Assembly (NCBI GenBank): GCA_964513465.1
Contig: CAZEMR010000041.1
Span: forward strand, 1-26,869
DNA: 26,869 nt
Direction of reading: 5' to 3'
From: CAZEMR01 sp964513465
GTDB taxonomy: Bacteria; Bacteroidota; Ignavibacteria; Kapaibacteriales; UBA2268
In this document: positions 9,401-16,453 of the stretch, in pieces
Position numbering within the stretch: position 1 is the first letter of the stretch
Layout of the letters: every line of letters starts with the position of its first letter
Translations under genes and position numbers: made by a program
Notes under the pieces: model-generated
What the model was told of the DNA's origin: nothing
Database searches by the model: none
What the model saw: the letters and a program-made list of their open reading frames with translations, nothing else

Positions 9401-10437
9401 GTTCGGTCGTCCATCCATTTAATTTCGCCGTCGGCGGTATATATGCGGTAGGGATCGTGTTTGATTCTTGCAAGATCGCGTATACCGATTTGCCGCTCGA
9501 CTTCGCTGTGAACCCTCGGCAAATCGTCGGGATGGAGAATATCTTCGAATTTAAGATTGCCTGATATAAAATCCTCCGCCGCATATCCGAGAATTTCTTT
9601 AACGTTTTCGGATACATATTCAACCGCCCATCCGTCTTTGCTGAGCCATACAAACGCCACCGCCGGACTCTGATTGATTATGTCATAGGCTGTCGCAAGC
9701 TTTTTGTCGTTTTCGATTTTCTGAGAAATATCCTTGATTATCGCAATCATGTATTCCTGCTCGCCGGATTCGTCATATACCGCAACAATACTTAGCTCGG
9801 CCCAAATCGCATGACCTTTCTTATGGATATATCTTTTTGTTACCGAAAATTCGTCTGTTTCGTTTCGAAGAATTTTTCTTACTGTATCCAATTCCTGACG
9901 GAAATCTTCATGCCAGGTAAGATCGGCATAGCTCATTCGCAGCAACTCTTCTTTTTCGTATCCCAGCATTTTGCATAAATATGGATTGACGCGCACAATC
10001 CGCCCATTCATCGTTACCTGCGCAATACCGACCTGGGTTTCTTCAAATACCGAACGGTAGAAATCCTGTATCTCCATAGTCTGAATTTTATACTCGTGAA
10101 CAGGGGTGATGGCAATCAGCACCAGCTCCGGGGTGTCTTCCGAAGGCGGGATATAATGAAAATCTACTTTGCAGAATATATCCTTCAGCACCAAATGAAA
10201 TGTAAAATCGGTATGGTAATTAAGCATTCGTTCGACCACATTCCGGAGTTTAGTTGCGGATTCGTTTGTGGTCACCTCCCCCAGCTCCAGGCCGATTCCG
10301 GCATCGAAATAGTCGCCAATATTGCCGGTAATATATACAATCCGGCCGCTGCTATCCACGGCAATGCTTGGAGGAGCTATCTGCTCTATCAATAAGCTGT
10401 TGATTATATTAGATAATTTGGGATCGGTTTCTGACAT
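6493..10437 (-). CDS. Multi-PAS/GAF hybrid sensor histidine kinase with C-terminal receiver
   Basis: The 1314-residue protein has no transmembrane segment or signal peptide, so it is a cytoplasmic sensor. Domains in order: a degenerate PAS of the kind found in CheB/CheR fusions (about 20-115), four PAS/PAC units (about 125-240, 250-370, 375-495, 500-625), a GAF-like domain (about 635-815), another PAS (about 825-940), a dimerisation domain with phosphoacceptor H960 in GGIAHNFKN, an ATPase domain (about 1060-1175; N box NMVINARQAM, G1 DSGSGIP, F box FDPFFSTKEKGHGLGL) and a receiver (about 1190-1314) with acidic DDDED and phosphoacceptor D1245. The H box reads HNFKN instead of the usual HDFNN of NtrB-like kinases. 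No partner regulator is adjacent. The signal is not deducible; PAS could bind heme, flavin or small ligands. Confidence 0.93.
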   Translation of the reverse strand: MSETDPKLSNIINSLLIEQIAPPSIAVDSSGRIVYITGNIGDYFDAGIGLELGEVTTNESATKLRNVVERMLNYHTDFTFHLVLKDIFCKVDFHYIPPSEDTPELVLIAITPVHEYKIQTMEIQDFYRSVFEETQVGIAQVTMNGRIVRVNPYLCKMLGYEKEELLRMSYADLTWHEDFRQELDTVRKILRNETDEFSVTKRYIHKKGHAIWAELSIVAVYDESGEQEYMIAIIKDISQKIENDKKLATAYDIINQSPAVAFVWLSKDGWAVEYVSENVKEILGYAAEDFISGNLKFEDILHPDDLPRVHSEVERQIGIRDLARIKHDPYRIYTADGEIKWMDDRTTIVRDQFGNATHFQGVLLDITDRKIAEQELEFQAVLLNHIQDWVTATDMEGHITYVNKRVCQTFGMSREELIGRHVEFYGENTRYGASQHEILRNTQKYGEWRGVVSNFTPAGREIMLDTRTRMIRDKNGKSFAMIGISTDVTELKKTEDILRDSRDRYQSLVSNLPGVVYRCLLDKEWTMIYISKQIEKLTGYSSEEVAGNRLISFAKMIHPEDRRRVFEEVMSAVRGNRIWNIEYRVVHQDGSVKWVFEKGRAIRGSETPILYLDGFIQDISERRQAEADREQYLAQLQYINDRAFAAGQTDNSSEICRLLAEAIHEVNPDSYVIITSNDKSSQMLSINATAGFEEVEDKIDDLIGQKLIELQFDLQIYELNSSKYATGKLEKIELPLNQLIAGYFDDNKAAEFEELLNPGDIYHIGFLIDNRQSGGATIFLKPGAKIKYESAINTLANHFAAILERKQAAEALRESEEKYRVLFYSFPLGINVTDSNGNIIEANRLAEKLLGLPVEEQTERTIDSGQWKIIRLDGTIMPAEEYASVRALKEGRVIKDVRMGIEKPTGEVTWISVTAAPLPIAGYGVVITYIDITETLKAYEELQKFSKLESLGIVAGGIAHNFKNILTSISLSVELAKKRPERAPEMLMKVEKSIDKAAALANRFQTFYRGDKPVKNFIDINEVVDEAVNMGLSGSNITYIKNFDNDINTVSADAKQINEVILNMVINARQAMPNGGRLRVSTRNISIGDDQLEALPEGAYVQITVEDSGSGIPKELQEKIFDPFFSTKEKGHGLGLPSAQFIIRKHGGAIEFKSEEGEGTTFYIYLPARSEQNGEEQVAEEESGSLGRRYQLLLMDDDEDIRDVFADISEEFDIDMDTAEGPESAIEKFKEKNSKDESYDAVILDLTIHGSKMGGEDTLREMKKIDPKVRALVFSGHSTKPIVAHYEDYGFAGRIEKPIQIDQFIRELKRVLER

Positions 10438-10586
10438 ACGTTCTGGTCTTCCGGGTGATTAAACATTAGCCGCAACAACTTGCGGCATAAGAATCCTGGT
10501 AAATATGCCTTAGGGCAAGATATATTAATATAGTCATGAAGGTTCATATTTGCAATATTTAATTCACTCCTCTTGTCGTAAACCAA

Positions 10587-10610
10587 AAAGGCGCCAGTGG
10601 TGGCGCCTTT
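10587..10610 (-). terminator. Rho-independent terminator of the T9SS/BP74 gene
   Basis: A perfect 10-bp stem (10587-10596 / 10601-10610, AAAGGCGCCA/TGGCGCCTTT) with a 4-nt loop sits 55 bp after the stop of the gene at 10665-11318. Read on the minus strand it ends in a run of T. It separates that gene from the kinase gene downstream. Confidence 0.85.
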
Positions 10611-10664
10611 CAATTTATATATTAAAATATTTTAAATGCACTTTTTTTAAAATGCGTTTTCATA

Positions 10665-11318
10665 TCATTTTTTGATTACCTTCAGATGATAATTCTCTCC
10701 GCCCGAGCTGATCAGCAAATGATATATCCCGCGCGACAGATGCGAAACGTCAAGCTCTGTTTCCATGTCTGCGTTTAGCTTTGCAGAGGCCATCTCGCGA
10801 CCTATATTGTCGGTCAGCATGCATTCGCCGCTCCACGCTTCGGGAAATCGCAGCGTAAGGCTGCCTTCGCAGGGATTGGGATATGCTGATATTTCACCCG
10901 GCGCAGGCATTTCCACCTGATTGGGTTCGATTTCGCGAACAACATATGCCGTCCACGGACAGTAATGCCCGACGGTTTCGACCCAATATTCGACATCTTC
11001 CTCTACCAGGTCTGGCGTACCGTCGCAAAGTTCGATAGCCATTTCGGTCAGATGCCACTCGCCGGGCACAAAATGCCAGCTCCAGCCCTCGTTATAACCG
11101 CCATCGCCGTAATCAATCGTTCCGTTGATGAACAAAGGACGTTCGCCGACCGGTTTTGCAATCTGCTCCCGGCACTGCCGGATCACCTCAGGATCGCTGG
11201 TTTTTGCATAAAATGGGCGGCAATTTTCGTCTGCCGAGACCCTGAATTCATAAATCAACTGCGCGTTTGCCAGAGTCGCCATCAAAAAAACCATTGCCAA
11301 AATCGTCATTTTCCTCAT
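10665..11318 (-). CDS. Secreted BP74-domain protein with T9SS type A sorting domain
   Basis: The 217-residue protein has a signal peptide (about 1-19, ATLANAQ), an N-terminal domain (about 20-128) resembling the BP74 N-terminal family (LIYEFRVSAD..., DPEVIRQCREQI, GYNEGWSWHFVPGEWHLTEMAIE), and a C-terminal region (about 143-217) with the T9SS type A features YPNPCEGSLTLRF and LSRGIYHLLI...LKVIKK. Type IX substrates are exported across the outer membrane and the sorting domain is removed on secretion or anchoring. BP74 was named after a Dictyostelium calcium-dependent adhesion protein; its bacterial role is not known to me. The BP74 match rests on my recall of the family pattern. Start supported by GAGAGGA about 6 nt before the ATG. 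It has its own terminator. Confidence 0.82.
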   Translation of the reverse strand: MRKMTILAMVFLMATLANAQLIYEFRVSADENCRPFYAKTSDPEVIRQCREQIAKPVGERPLFINGTIDYGDGGYNEGWSWHFVPGEWHLTEMAIELCDGTPDLVEEDVEYWVETVGHYCPWTAYVVREIEPNQVEMPAPGEISAYPNPCEGSLTLRFPEAWSGECMLTDNIGREMASAKLNADMETELDVSHLSRGIYHLLISSGGENYHLKVIKK

Positions 11319-11655
11319 GATTGTCCTCTCATTTTATCTTCCTAAAAAATGCTGATCTACCCAATTAACACATATCCCCCATTTTGGTTGCAAAAATTAC
11401 GAAAATATTCACCCCATGGTATTTTGTTAATAAATTTTGTTTTTTTCGAAAAAAATGTTATAATTCAGTAAAGCTCTTCAAATTTGACATATTTCCCATA
11501 AATTCACTAAATATTTATCGAATTTCGGCACATTTCGGCGAACAATCTCCTGCGTGCCGGCCGGATTATTTTTGCCGGATGCGTCATATCGCTACCGAAT
11601 CGATATTGAGTGAATTCCGAAATATATGAATTATTATTAATTATCAGAGAAATTT
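11319..11655. promoter_or_regulatory. Divergent promoter region of the ergothioneine-type operon
   Basis: This 337-bp AT-rich gap separates the T9SS gene (leftward) from the three-gene sulfur operon (rightward). I see two direct copies of ATTTCGGC spaced by 10 bp (11522-11529 and 11532-11539), which could be a helically phased protein site but may be chance. No convincing promoter boxes, riboswitch fold or coding sequence is visible. Confidence 0.4.
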
Positions 11656-13041
11656 ATGAATTCAGAAAAATATGATGCGGTAATAATCGGAACCGGCCAG
11701 GCAGCCGTTCCGCTAGCCCGAAAACTCGCCTCCGAAAATTTAAGCACAGCAGTAATCGAGCGCGCCCATCCCGGCGGAAGCTGCATCAATTACGGCTGCA
11801 CACCGACCAAAACCATGCTCGCTTCGGCAAAGCTGGCCTGGGAAACCGCGCACTCCGAGGAATGGGGCGTATTCTGCGAAAACAGCCGGGTGAATATGGA
11901 TAAAATCATCCAGCGCCGCGACGCAATCATAATGAGCGGACGCAAATCAGTCGAACAAGCGCTAAGCAATAACGATCGTATCGACTTAATATTCGGTGTT
12001 GCCAAATTTTCCGGCCCGAAAAAGGTAACGGTTGTCACTAATGATGGCCATGAATACGAAATTTCCGCAGATAGATTCTTTATTAATACCGGTAGCACAG
12101 CAAATATCCCACCCATTGAAGGAATCGAAAAAATTAATTTCTATCATCAGAAAAATATAATGGACATAACTACCATACCGCTCAACCTGATAATCGTCGG
12201 CGGCGGAAATATCGGAGTTGAATTCGGACAGATGTTCAGCCGGTTTGGCAGCAACGTAACAATAATCGAAGCCGGCGACCAGTTATTGCCAAAAGAAGAC
12301 CGCGACGCCGCAGAAGAAATGCAGTCCATACTGGAACGAGAAGGAATTGCCGTTCATTTATCCACCATGCCGAAAAAAGTAGTACAGGAGAATCGCCATT
12401 CCATTAATCTGACAGCTGAAAATGGCGGCAAAGAGGTGGATATAAGCGGCTCCCACCTGCTTATTGCAACAGGTACCTCGCCGGCTACATTCGAACTTAA
12501 CACGGCTGCTGCCGGCATCGAAACCAATAAGTCAGGCTATATAAAAGTGAACGATAAATGCGAAACGTCCTCCAGCGGGATTTTCGCTCTGGGCGATTGC
12601 AAAGAAGGCGCTGAATTTACTCATATTGCGTATGATGATTATAGAATAGTGGCAGATCATCTTTTCGGAAAAAACGAACGCTCGCTCAGTAACAGAATTC
12701 TTTCATACACGGTATTTACTGATCCACAACTTGCAACCGTTGGAATGAACGAAAAATCAGCTAACGAAAAAGGAATTGATTATAAAGTGGCCAAAATCCC
12801 GATGAGCGAGGTTGCGCGCGGTTATGAAACCAACCACACCGACGGATTTATGAAAGCATTAATCAATCCAAAAGATGACACTATTCTGGGCTGTACATTT
12901 ATCGGCGAGGTCGCCGGAGAAACTATGGCTATTATCCAGATAGCTATGCTCGCCGGAATGAAATATACCGGGCTTCGCGACCGCCCATTCGCTCATCCGA
13001 CTTATGCGGAAGGATTAAATAATTTATTTATGGCTGTTTAA
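11656..13041 (+). CDS. Class I flavin disulfide reductase (pyridine nucleotide-disulfide oxidoreductase)
   Basis: The 461-residue protein has the glutathione/lipoamide/mercuric reductase fold: FAD-binding GTGQAAVP (12-19), redox disulfide C43/C48 in GGSCINYGCTPTK, an NAD(P)-binding glycine motif (about 180-187, VGGGNIGVEF), a second FAD contact (FALGDCKEG, about 309-317) and the C-terminal dimer-interface dyad H447/E452 in HPTYAEGLN. It transfers electrons from NAD(P)H through FAD and the cysteine pair to a disulfide-type substrate. It lacks the N-terminal heavy-metal domain and the C-terminal vicinal cysteines of MerA, so mercuric reduction is unlikely. It is the first gene of an operon with the synthase fusion (16 bp apart) and egtD, so reduction of an ergothioneine disulfide, a persulfide or a carrier protein is inferred. 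Weak ribosome site (GAGA). Confidence 0.9.
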   Translation: MNSEKYDAVIIGTGQAAVPLARKLASENLSTAVIERAHPGGSCINYGCTPTKTMLASAKLAWETAHSEEWGVFCENSRVNMDKIIQRRDAIIMSGRKSVEQALSNNDRIDLIFGVAKFSGPKKVTVVTNDGHEYEISADRFFINTGSTANIPPIEGIEKINFYHQKNIMDITTIPLNLIIVGGGNIGVEFGQMFSRFGSNVTIIEAGDQLLPKEDRDAAEEMQSILEREGIAVHLSTMPKKVVQENRHSINLTAENGGKEVDISGSHLLIATGTSPATFELNTAAAGIETNKSGYIKVNDKCETSSSGIFALGDCKEGAEFTHIAYDDYRIVADHLFGKNERSLSNRILSYTVFTDPQLATVGMNEKSANEKGIDYKVAKIPMSEVARGYETNHTDGFMKALINPKDDTILGCTFIGEVAGETMAIIQIAMLAGMKYTGLRDRPFAHPTYAEGLNNLFMAV

Positions 13042-13057
13042 CAAATAACAAACATTA

Positions 13058-16000
13058 ATGACCAAACCAAAACTACGCAAGAAAAATGTTATTTGCGGTA
13101 TCTGTCCCGCCGGATGCCCTGTTACCGTTACATTTGACGCAGAAGGAAATATCGACATAGTCGAACCCGACAAATCGAATAATGGAATCACTTGTCTTAT
13201 TGGCGAACACAGCCGGGATATTATTTATAATGACAATCGACTCAAATATCCCATGAAGCGCACTGGCCCTAAGGGAACGTATGAATTCGAGCGAATTTCC
13301 TGGGACGAAGCCTATGATATTATTACCGACAATCTGATTCGTACAAAAAAGAAATATGGCCCCGAAGCAACCGCAATCTACACCGGACGCGGCAGCTTCG
13401 AGCTTTCGCTTTGCGATGTTTACCAGCCCGGGAGCGTTGAAATCTCGTCAGCCTCAAGTATACTCTTCCCGTTCGGATCGCCTAACACATTGGGGGTAGG
13501 AGCCTTATGCTATGTTTCCTATGCCATGATCGCGCCCGATGTCACCTTTGGCAGTATGTATTATAAAATGTATTCCGACATTGAAAACGCCGATATGGTA
13601 GTCGTCTGGGGCTCGAATCCTGCCACTGACAGCCCGCCTTCGCACTTTCGCCAAATCGAATCAGCACGCGCCCGCGGAGCAAAAATCGTCGTCATCGATC
13701 CCCGACGCACAGCAGTCGCAAAAATGGACGGCGCCAAATGGGTGCCCATCCGTCCGGGCACCGACGGAGCACTCGCTCTCGGATTGTGTAACGTATTGAT
13801 TCGTGAAGACTTATACGATTCCGACTTTATAGAAAACTGGACTCATGGCTTCGACAAATTTACTCGCTACGCTCAGCAATTCCGTCCCGAAATCGTCGAA
13901 GACATTACCGGCATTCCCGCGGAAACCGTGCGTTGGCTCGCCCGCGAACTTGCCACTACAAGCGGGGTCGCGCCAGTTATGTACACCGGTCTGGAGTATA
14001 CCAACAGCGGCGTGCAGAACATTCGGGCAACCTTCGTACTATGGGCCATGGCAGGCCAGCTCGACGTTCCCGGGGGCCGCTGCTTCATGATGCCGCAAAA
14101 CATGTTTCCCAAAAACCGCGACGGCCTCGTAACTAATCCAGACGTCAGTAAGGCGCTCGGACGCGACCGATTCCCGGTCTATAGCTCCTACCGCGGCGAA
14201 TCGCACGCAATCTCTCTGCCCGAATCCGTACTCGATGGCAAGCCATACAAAATCCGCTCGCTTATCATCCATGGCGGCTCGATTTGCACCGCATGGCCAC
14301 AACCTGAGATATGGCGTAAGACGTTGAATGAACTTGACTTCGTCGTATCGATCGATCGCCAGTTAACGGCCGATGCGGCCTATGCCGATCTTGTGCTACC
14401 CGCCACCACAATGTATGAAATCAATTCATATATGACCTACGGGCCAATGTTTCGCATACGCGATAAAGTGATCGATCCAATCGGCGAATCCAGAAATGAT
14501 TATTTCATAATGGCTGAGCTAGCAGAACGACTTGGTTATGGCCATCTCTACCCGCAAACAGAAGAAGAATTGCTGGAATATATATTGAAAGGATCAGGAT
14601 TTTCGCCCGATGATGTCCGAAAAAACGGTGGCTCGGTAAGCGTCGAAACTGTCCCGATGGAATACAAAAAATGGGAAAAAGGCCTGCTCAGAAAAGACGG
14701 CAAACCGGGTTTCGAAACCCCGACCGGCAAATTTGAAATCGCCTCCACAATCCTCGAAGAGCATGGCTACGACTCGCTTCCAGTATTCACCGATCCGACG
14801 GAAGGCCCGACCTCAGACCCCGATTTAGCTGAAGAATTTCCCTTAATTTTCAATTCCGGTGCGCGCGTGAAAACGGACTTCCGAAGCCAGCACCATGGAG
14901 TCGAAAGCCTCGCAAAAATACGGCCAGAACCCACTGTGATGATAAATACCAAAGATGCGAAACTCAGAAATATTGAAAATGGCGAAGAGGTATATATTGC
15001 ATCCCCGCGCGGCAGAGTAAAGATGCGGGCAATCGTAACTGACGATATTATCGAGGGTTGCATCGACGCAAACATGGGCGGCGGCGGCCCCGTCGGCCCC
15101 AAGGCGTGGCAGGACTGCAATATCAATGATCTCACGGATCTGCAGAATTATGACCCAATTTCCGGCTTTCCTGTTTATAAAGCGCTTTTGTGCAATATTG
15201 AAAAAGCCGTAACTACGAGCGATAAACTATATTTAGACAGCGGCGAGATGTCTACCGAAACAAAATCCAAAAAAGAAAAGCTGCCTCGTGTTTATCTGGA
15301 CAATAATGCGACCACACAAGTACTCGATGAAATACGCCAGGCAATGATTGCTAATATTGACAATTTTGGCAATCCGTCCAGTATATATCGTGAAGGCCGG
15401 TCCGCAAGACAAACAGTGGAATCAGCCAGGCGAAGCATTGCCAGATTACTAAACACAACTGCAAAAAGATTAATATTTACAAGTGGTGGATCTGAATCCA
15501 ACAATTATGCAATACGCGGTGTTGCCTATTATTATTATCCTATCAGGAATCATTTAATTACTTCCAGCATCGAACACCCCTCCGTATTGAATACATTTCG
15601 CTATCTCGAAACACGCGGATTCGGCGTCACATATCTCGAAGTTGACAAATATGGAATGGTCAACCCCGATTCACTCGAAAAAGCAATCACAAAAGACACC
15701 TCTCTTGTTTCTATCATGCTGGCAAATAATGAGATAGGAACTTTGCAACCAATTCGTGAGCTCGCCCGAATAGCTCATAAGCGCGACGTAATCTTTCACT
15801 GCGACGCAGTTCAGGCTATCGGAAAAACCCCTGTCGACGTCGAAAACCTCGGAGTCGATCTTATGTCTATATCCGGCCATAAACTACACGCTCCCAAAGG
15901 GATAGGCGCGCTGTATATAAGAAAAGGACTCGAAATCGACCCGCTGATAACGGGGGGTAGCCAGGAATCGAGTCAGCGTGCAGGTACCGAAAACCTTCCC

Positions 16001-16438
16001 GGAATAGCAGCATTTGGACGTGCTGCAAGCCTTGCGATCGAAAATATGAACAAAAACAGCAAAATACGAGATTTACGTAACTTTTTACAGAACAGCTTAT
16101 TAGATATAATTCCGGAGAGCTTTGTTAACGGCCATCCTGATATTCGACTGCCCAATACGCTCAATATCACAATGCCTGATATCAGGGGCGAATCGCTCGT
16201 TCTCATGATGGACAAAAAAGGCATATCCCTTTCCTCCGGCTCTGCCTGCAAATCCGGATCGCCCGAGCCGTCGCATGTCTTGATCGCCATAGGTCTCAAT
16301 GAGGATCAGGCTCATCGAAGCGTTCGTTTTTCATTGGGCATCGAAAACACTGAAGACGAGATCCGTCGTACAATCTCAACTCTCGAAGAAATACTGATTA
16401 AATCAAAAGAGAACATAAGATATGTATCATGCAGATAA
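13058..16438 (+). CDS. Metallopterin oxidoreductase-cysteine desulfurase fusion, probable metallopterin-dependent ergothioneine synthase
   Basis: The 1126-residue protein is a single in-frame fusion. Residues 1 to about 725 are a Mo/W-bisPGD oxidoreductase: [4Fe-4S] cysteines C13, C16, C20 and C46, the predicted metal ligand C151 in GVGALCY, pterin contacts such as VVWGSNPATDSPP, and a C-terminal dinucleotide-binding domain (FNSGARVKTDFRSQH). A charged linker (about 726-741) leads to a complete NifS/IscS-type desulfurase (742-1126) with LDNNATT, PLP lysine K942 in SGHKLHAPKG and the persulfide cysteine C1064 in SSGSACKSGSPEPS. The inferred reaction is cysteine sulfur to C1064 persulfide, then insertion into imidazole C2 of trimethylhistidine at the metal site, without O2. 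Adjacent egtD supports this, and I recall a Caldithrix abyssi enzyme of the same build. No electron-transfer subunit is encoded nearby. There is no signal peptide or Tat motif, so it is cytoplasmic. Confidence 0.87.
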   Translation: MTKPKLRKKNVICGICPAGCPVTVTFDAEGNIDIVEPDKSNNGITCLIGEHSRDIIYNDNRLKYPMKRTGPKGTYEFERISWDEAYDIITDNLIRTKKKYGPEATAIYTGRGSFELSLCDVYQPGSVEISSASSILFPFGSPNTLGVGALCYVSYAMIAPDVTFGSMYYKMYSDIENADMVVVWGSNPATDSPPSHFRQIESARARGAKIVVIDPRRTAVAKMDGAKWVPIRPGTDGALALGLCNVLIREDLYDSDFIENWTHGFDKFTRYAQQFRPEIVEDITGIPAETVRWLARELATTSGVAPVMYTGLEYTNSGVQNIRATFVLWAMAGQLDVPGGRCFMMPQNMFPKNRDGLVTNPDVSKALGRDRFPVYSSYRGESHAISLPESVLDGKPYKIRSLIIHGGSICTAWPQPEIWRKTLNELDFVVSIDRQLTADAAYADLVLPATTMYEINSYMTYGPMFRIRDKVIDPIGESRNDYFIMAELAERLGYGHLYPQTEEELLEYILKGSGFSPDDVRKNGGSVSVETVPMEYKKWEKGLLRKDGKPGFETPTGKFEIASTILEEHGYDSLPVFTDPTEGPTSDPDLAEEFPLIFNSGARVKTDFRSQHHGVESLAKIRPEPTVMINTKDAKLRNIENGEEVYIASPRGRVKMRAIVTDDIIEGCIDANMGGGGPVGPKAWQDCNINDLTDLQNYDPISGFPVYKALLCNIEKAVTTSDKLYLDSGEMSTETKSKKEKLPRVYLDNNATTQVLDEIRQAMIANIDNFGNPSSIYREGRSARQTVESARRSIARLLNTTAKRLIFTSGGSESNNYAIRGVAYYYYPIRNHLITSSIEHPSVLNTFRYLETRGFGVTYLEVDKYGMVNPDSLEKAITKDTSLVSIMLANNEIGTLQPIRELARIAHKRDVIFHCDAVQAIGKTPVDVENLGVDLMSISGHKLHAPKGIGALYIRKGLEIDPLITGGSQESSQRAGTENLPGIAAFGRAASLAIENMNKNSKIRDLRNFLQNSLLDIIPESFVNGHPDIRLPNTLNITMPDIRGESLVLMMDKKGISLSSGSACKSGSPEPSHVLIAIGLNEDQAHRSVRFSLGIENTEDEIRRTISTLEEILIKSKENIRYVSCR

Positions 16439-16453
16439 CAACAGGTTATAAAT

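Noticed and set aside
8920..9564. A 214-codon plus-strand open frame inside the kinase gene
   Set aside because: It is antisense to well-conserved PAS domains, has no recognisable domain and no ribosome site; it is a shadow of the coding strand.
10438..10586. A short minus-strand frame (from 10613) before the kinase gene
   Set aside because: It runs through the terminator hairpin, overlaps the kinase start and shows no protein-like pattern.
11656..13041. Mercuric reductase
   Set aside because: No heavy-metal-associated N-terminal domain, no C-terminal vicinal cysteine pair and no mer genes nearby, although the core fold is shared.
13058..15230. Formate dehydrogenase or nitrate reductase as function of the metallopterin domain
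   Set aside because: There is no adjacent Fe-S or membrane subunit, no Tat signal, and the fused desulfurase plus egtD point to sulfur insertion into hercynine.
13058..16438. The fusion could be two genes merged by a sequencing error
   Set aside because: The frame is uninterrupted across a charged linker, both halves are complete with all catalytic residues, and I recall the same fusion in another phylum.
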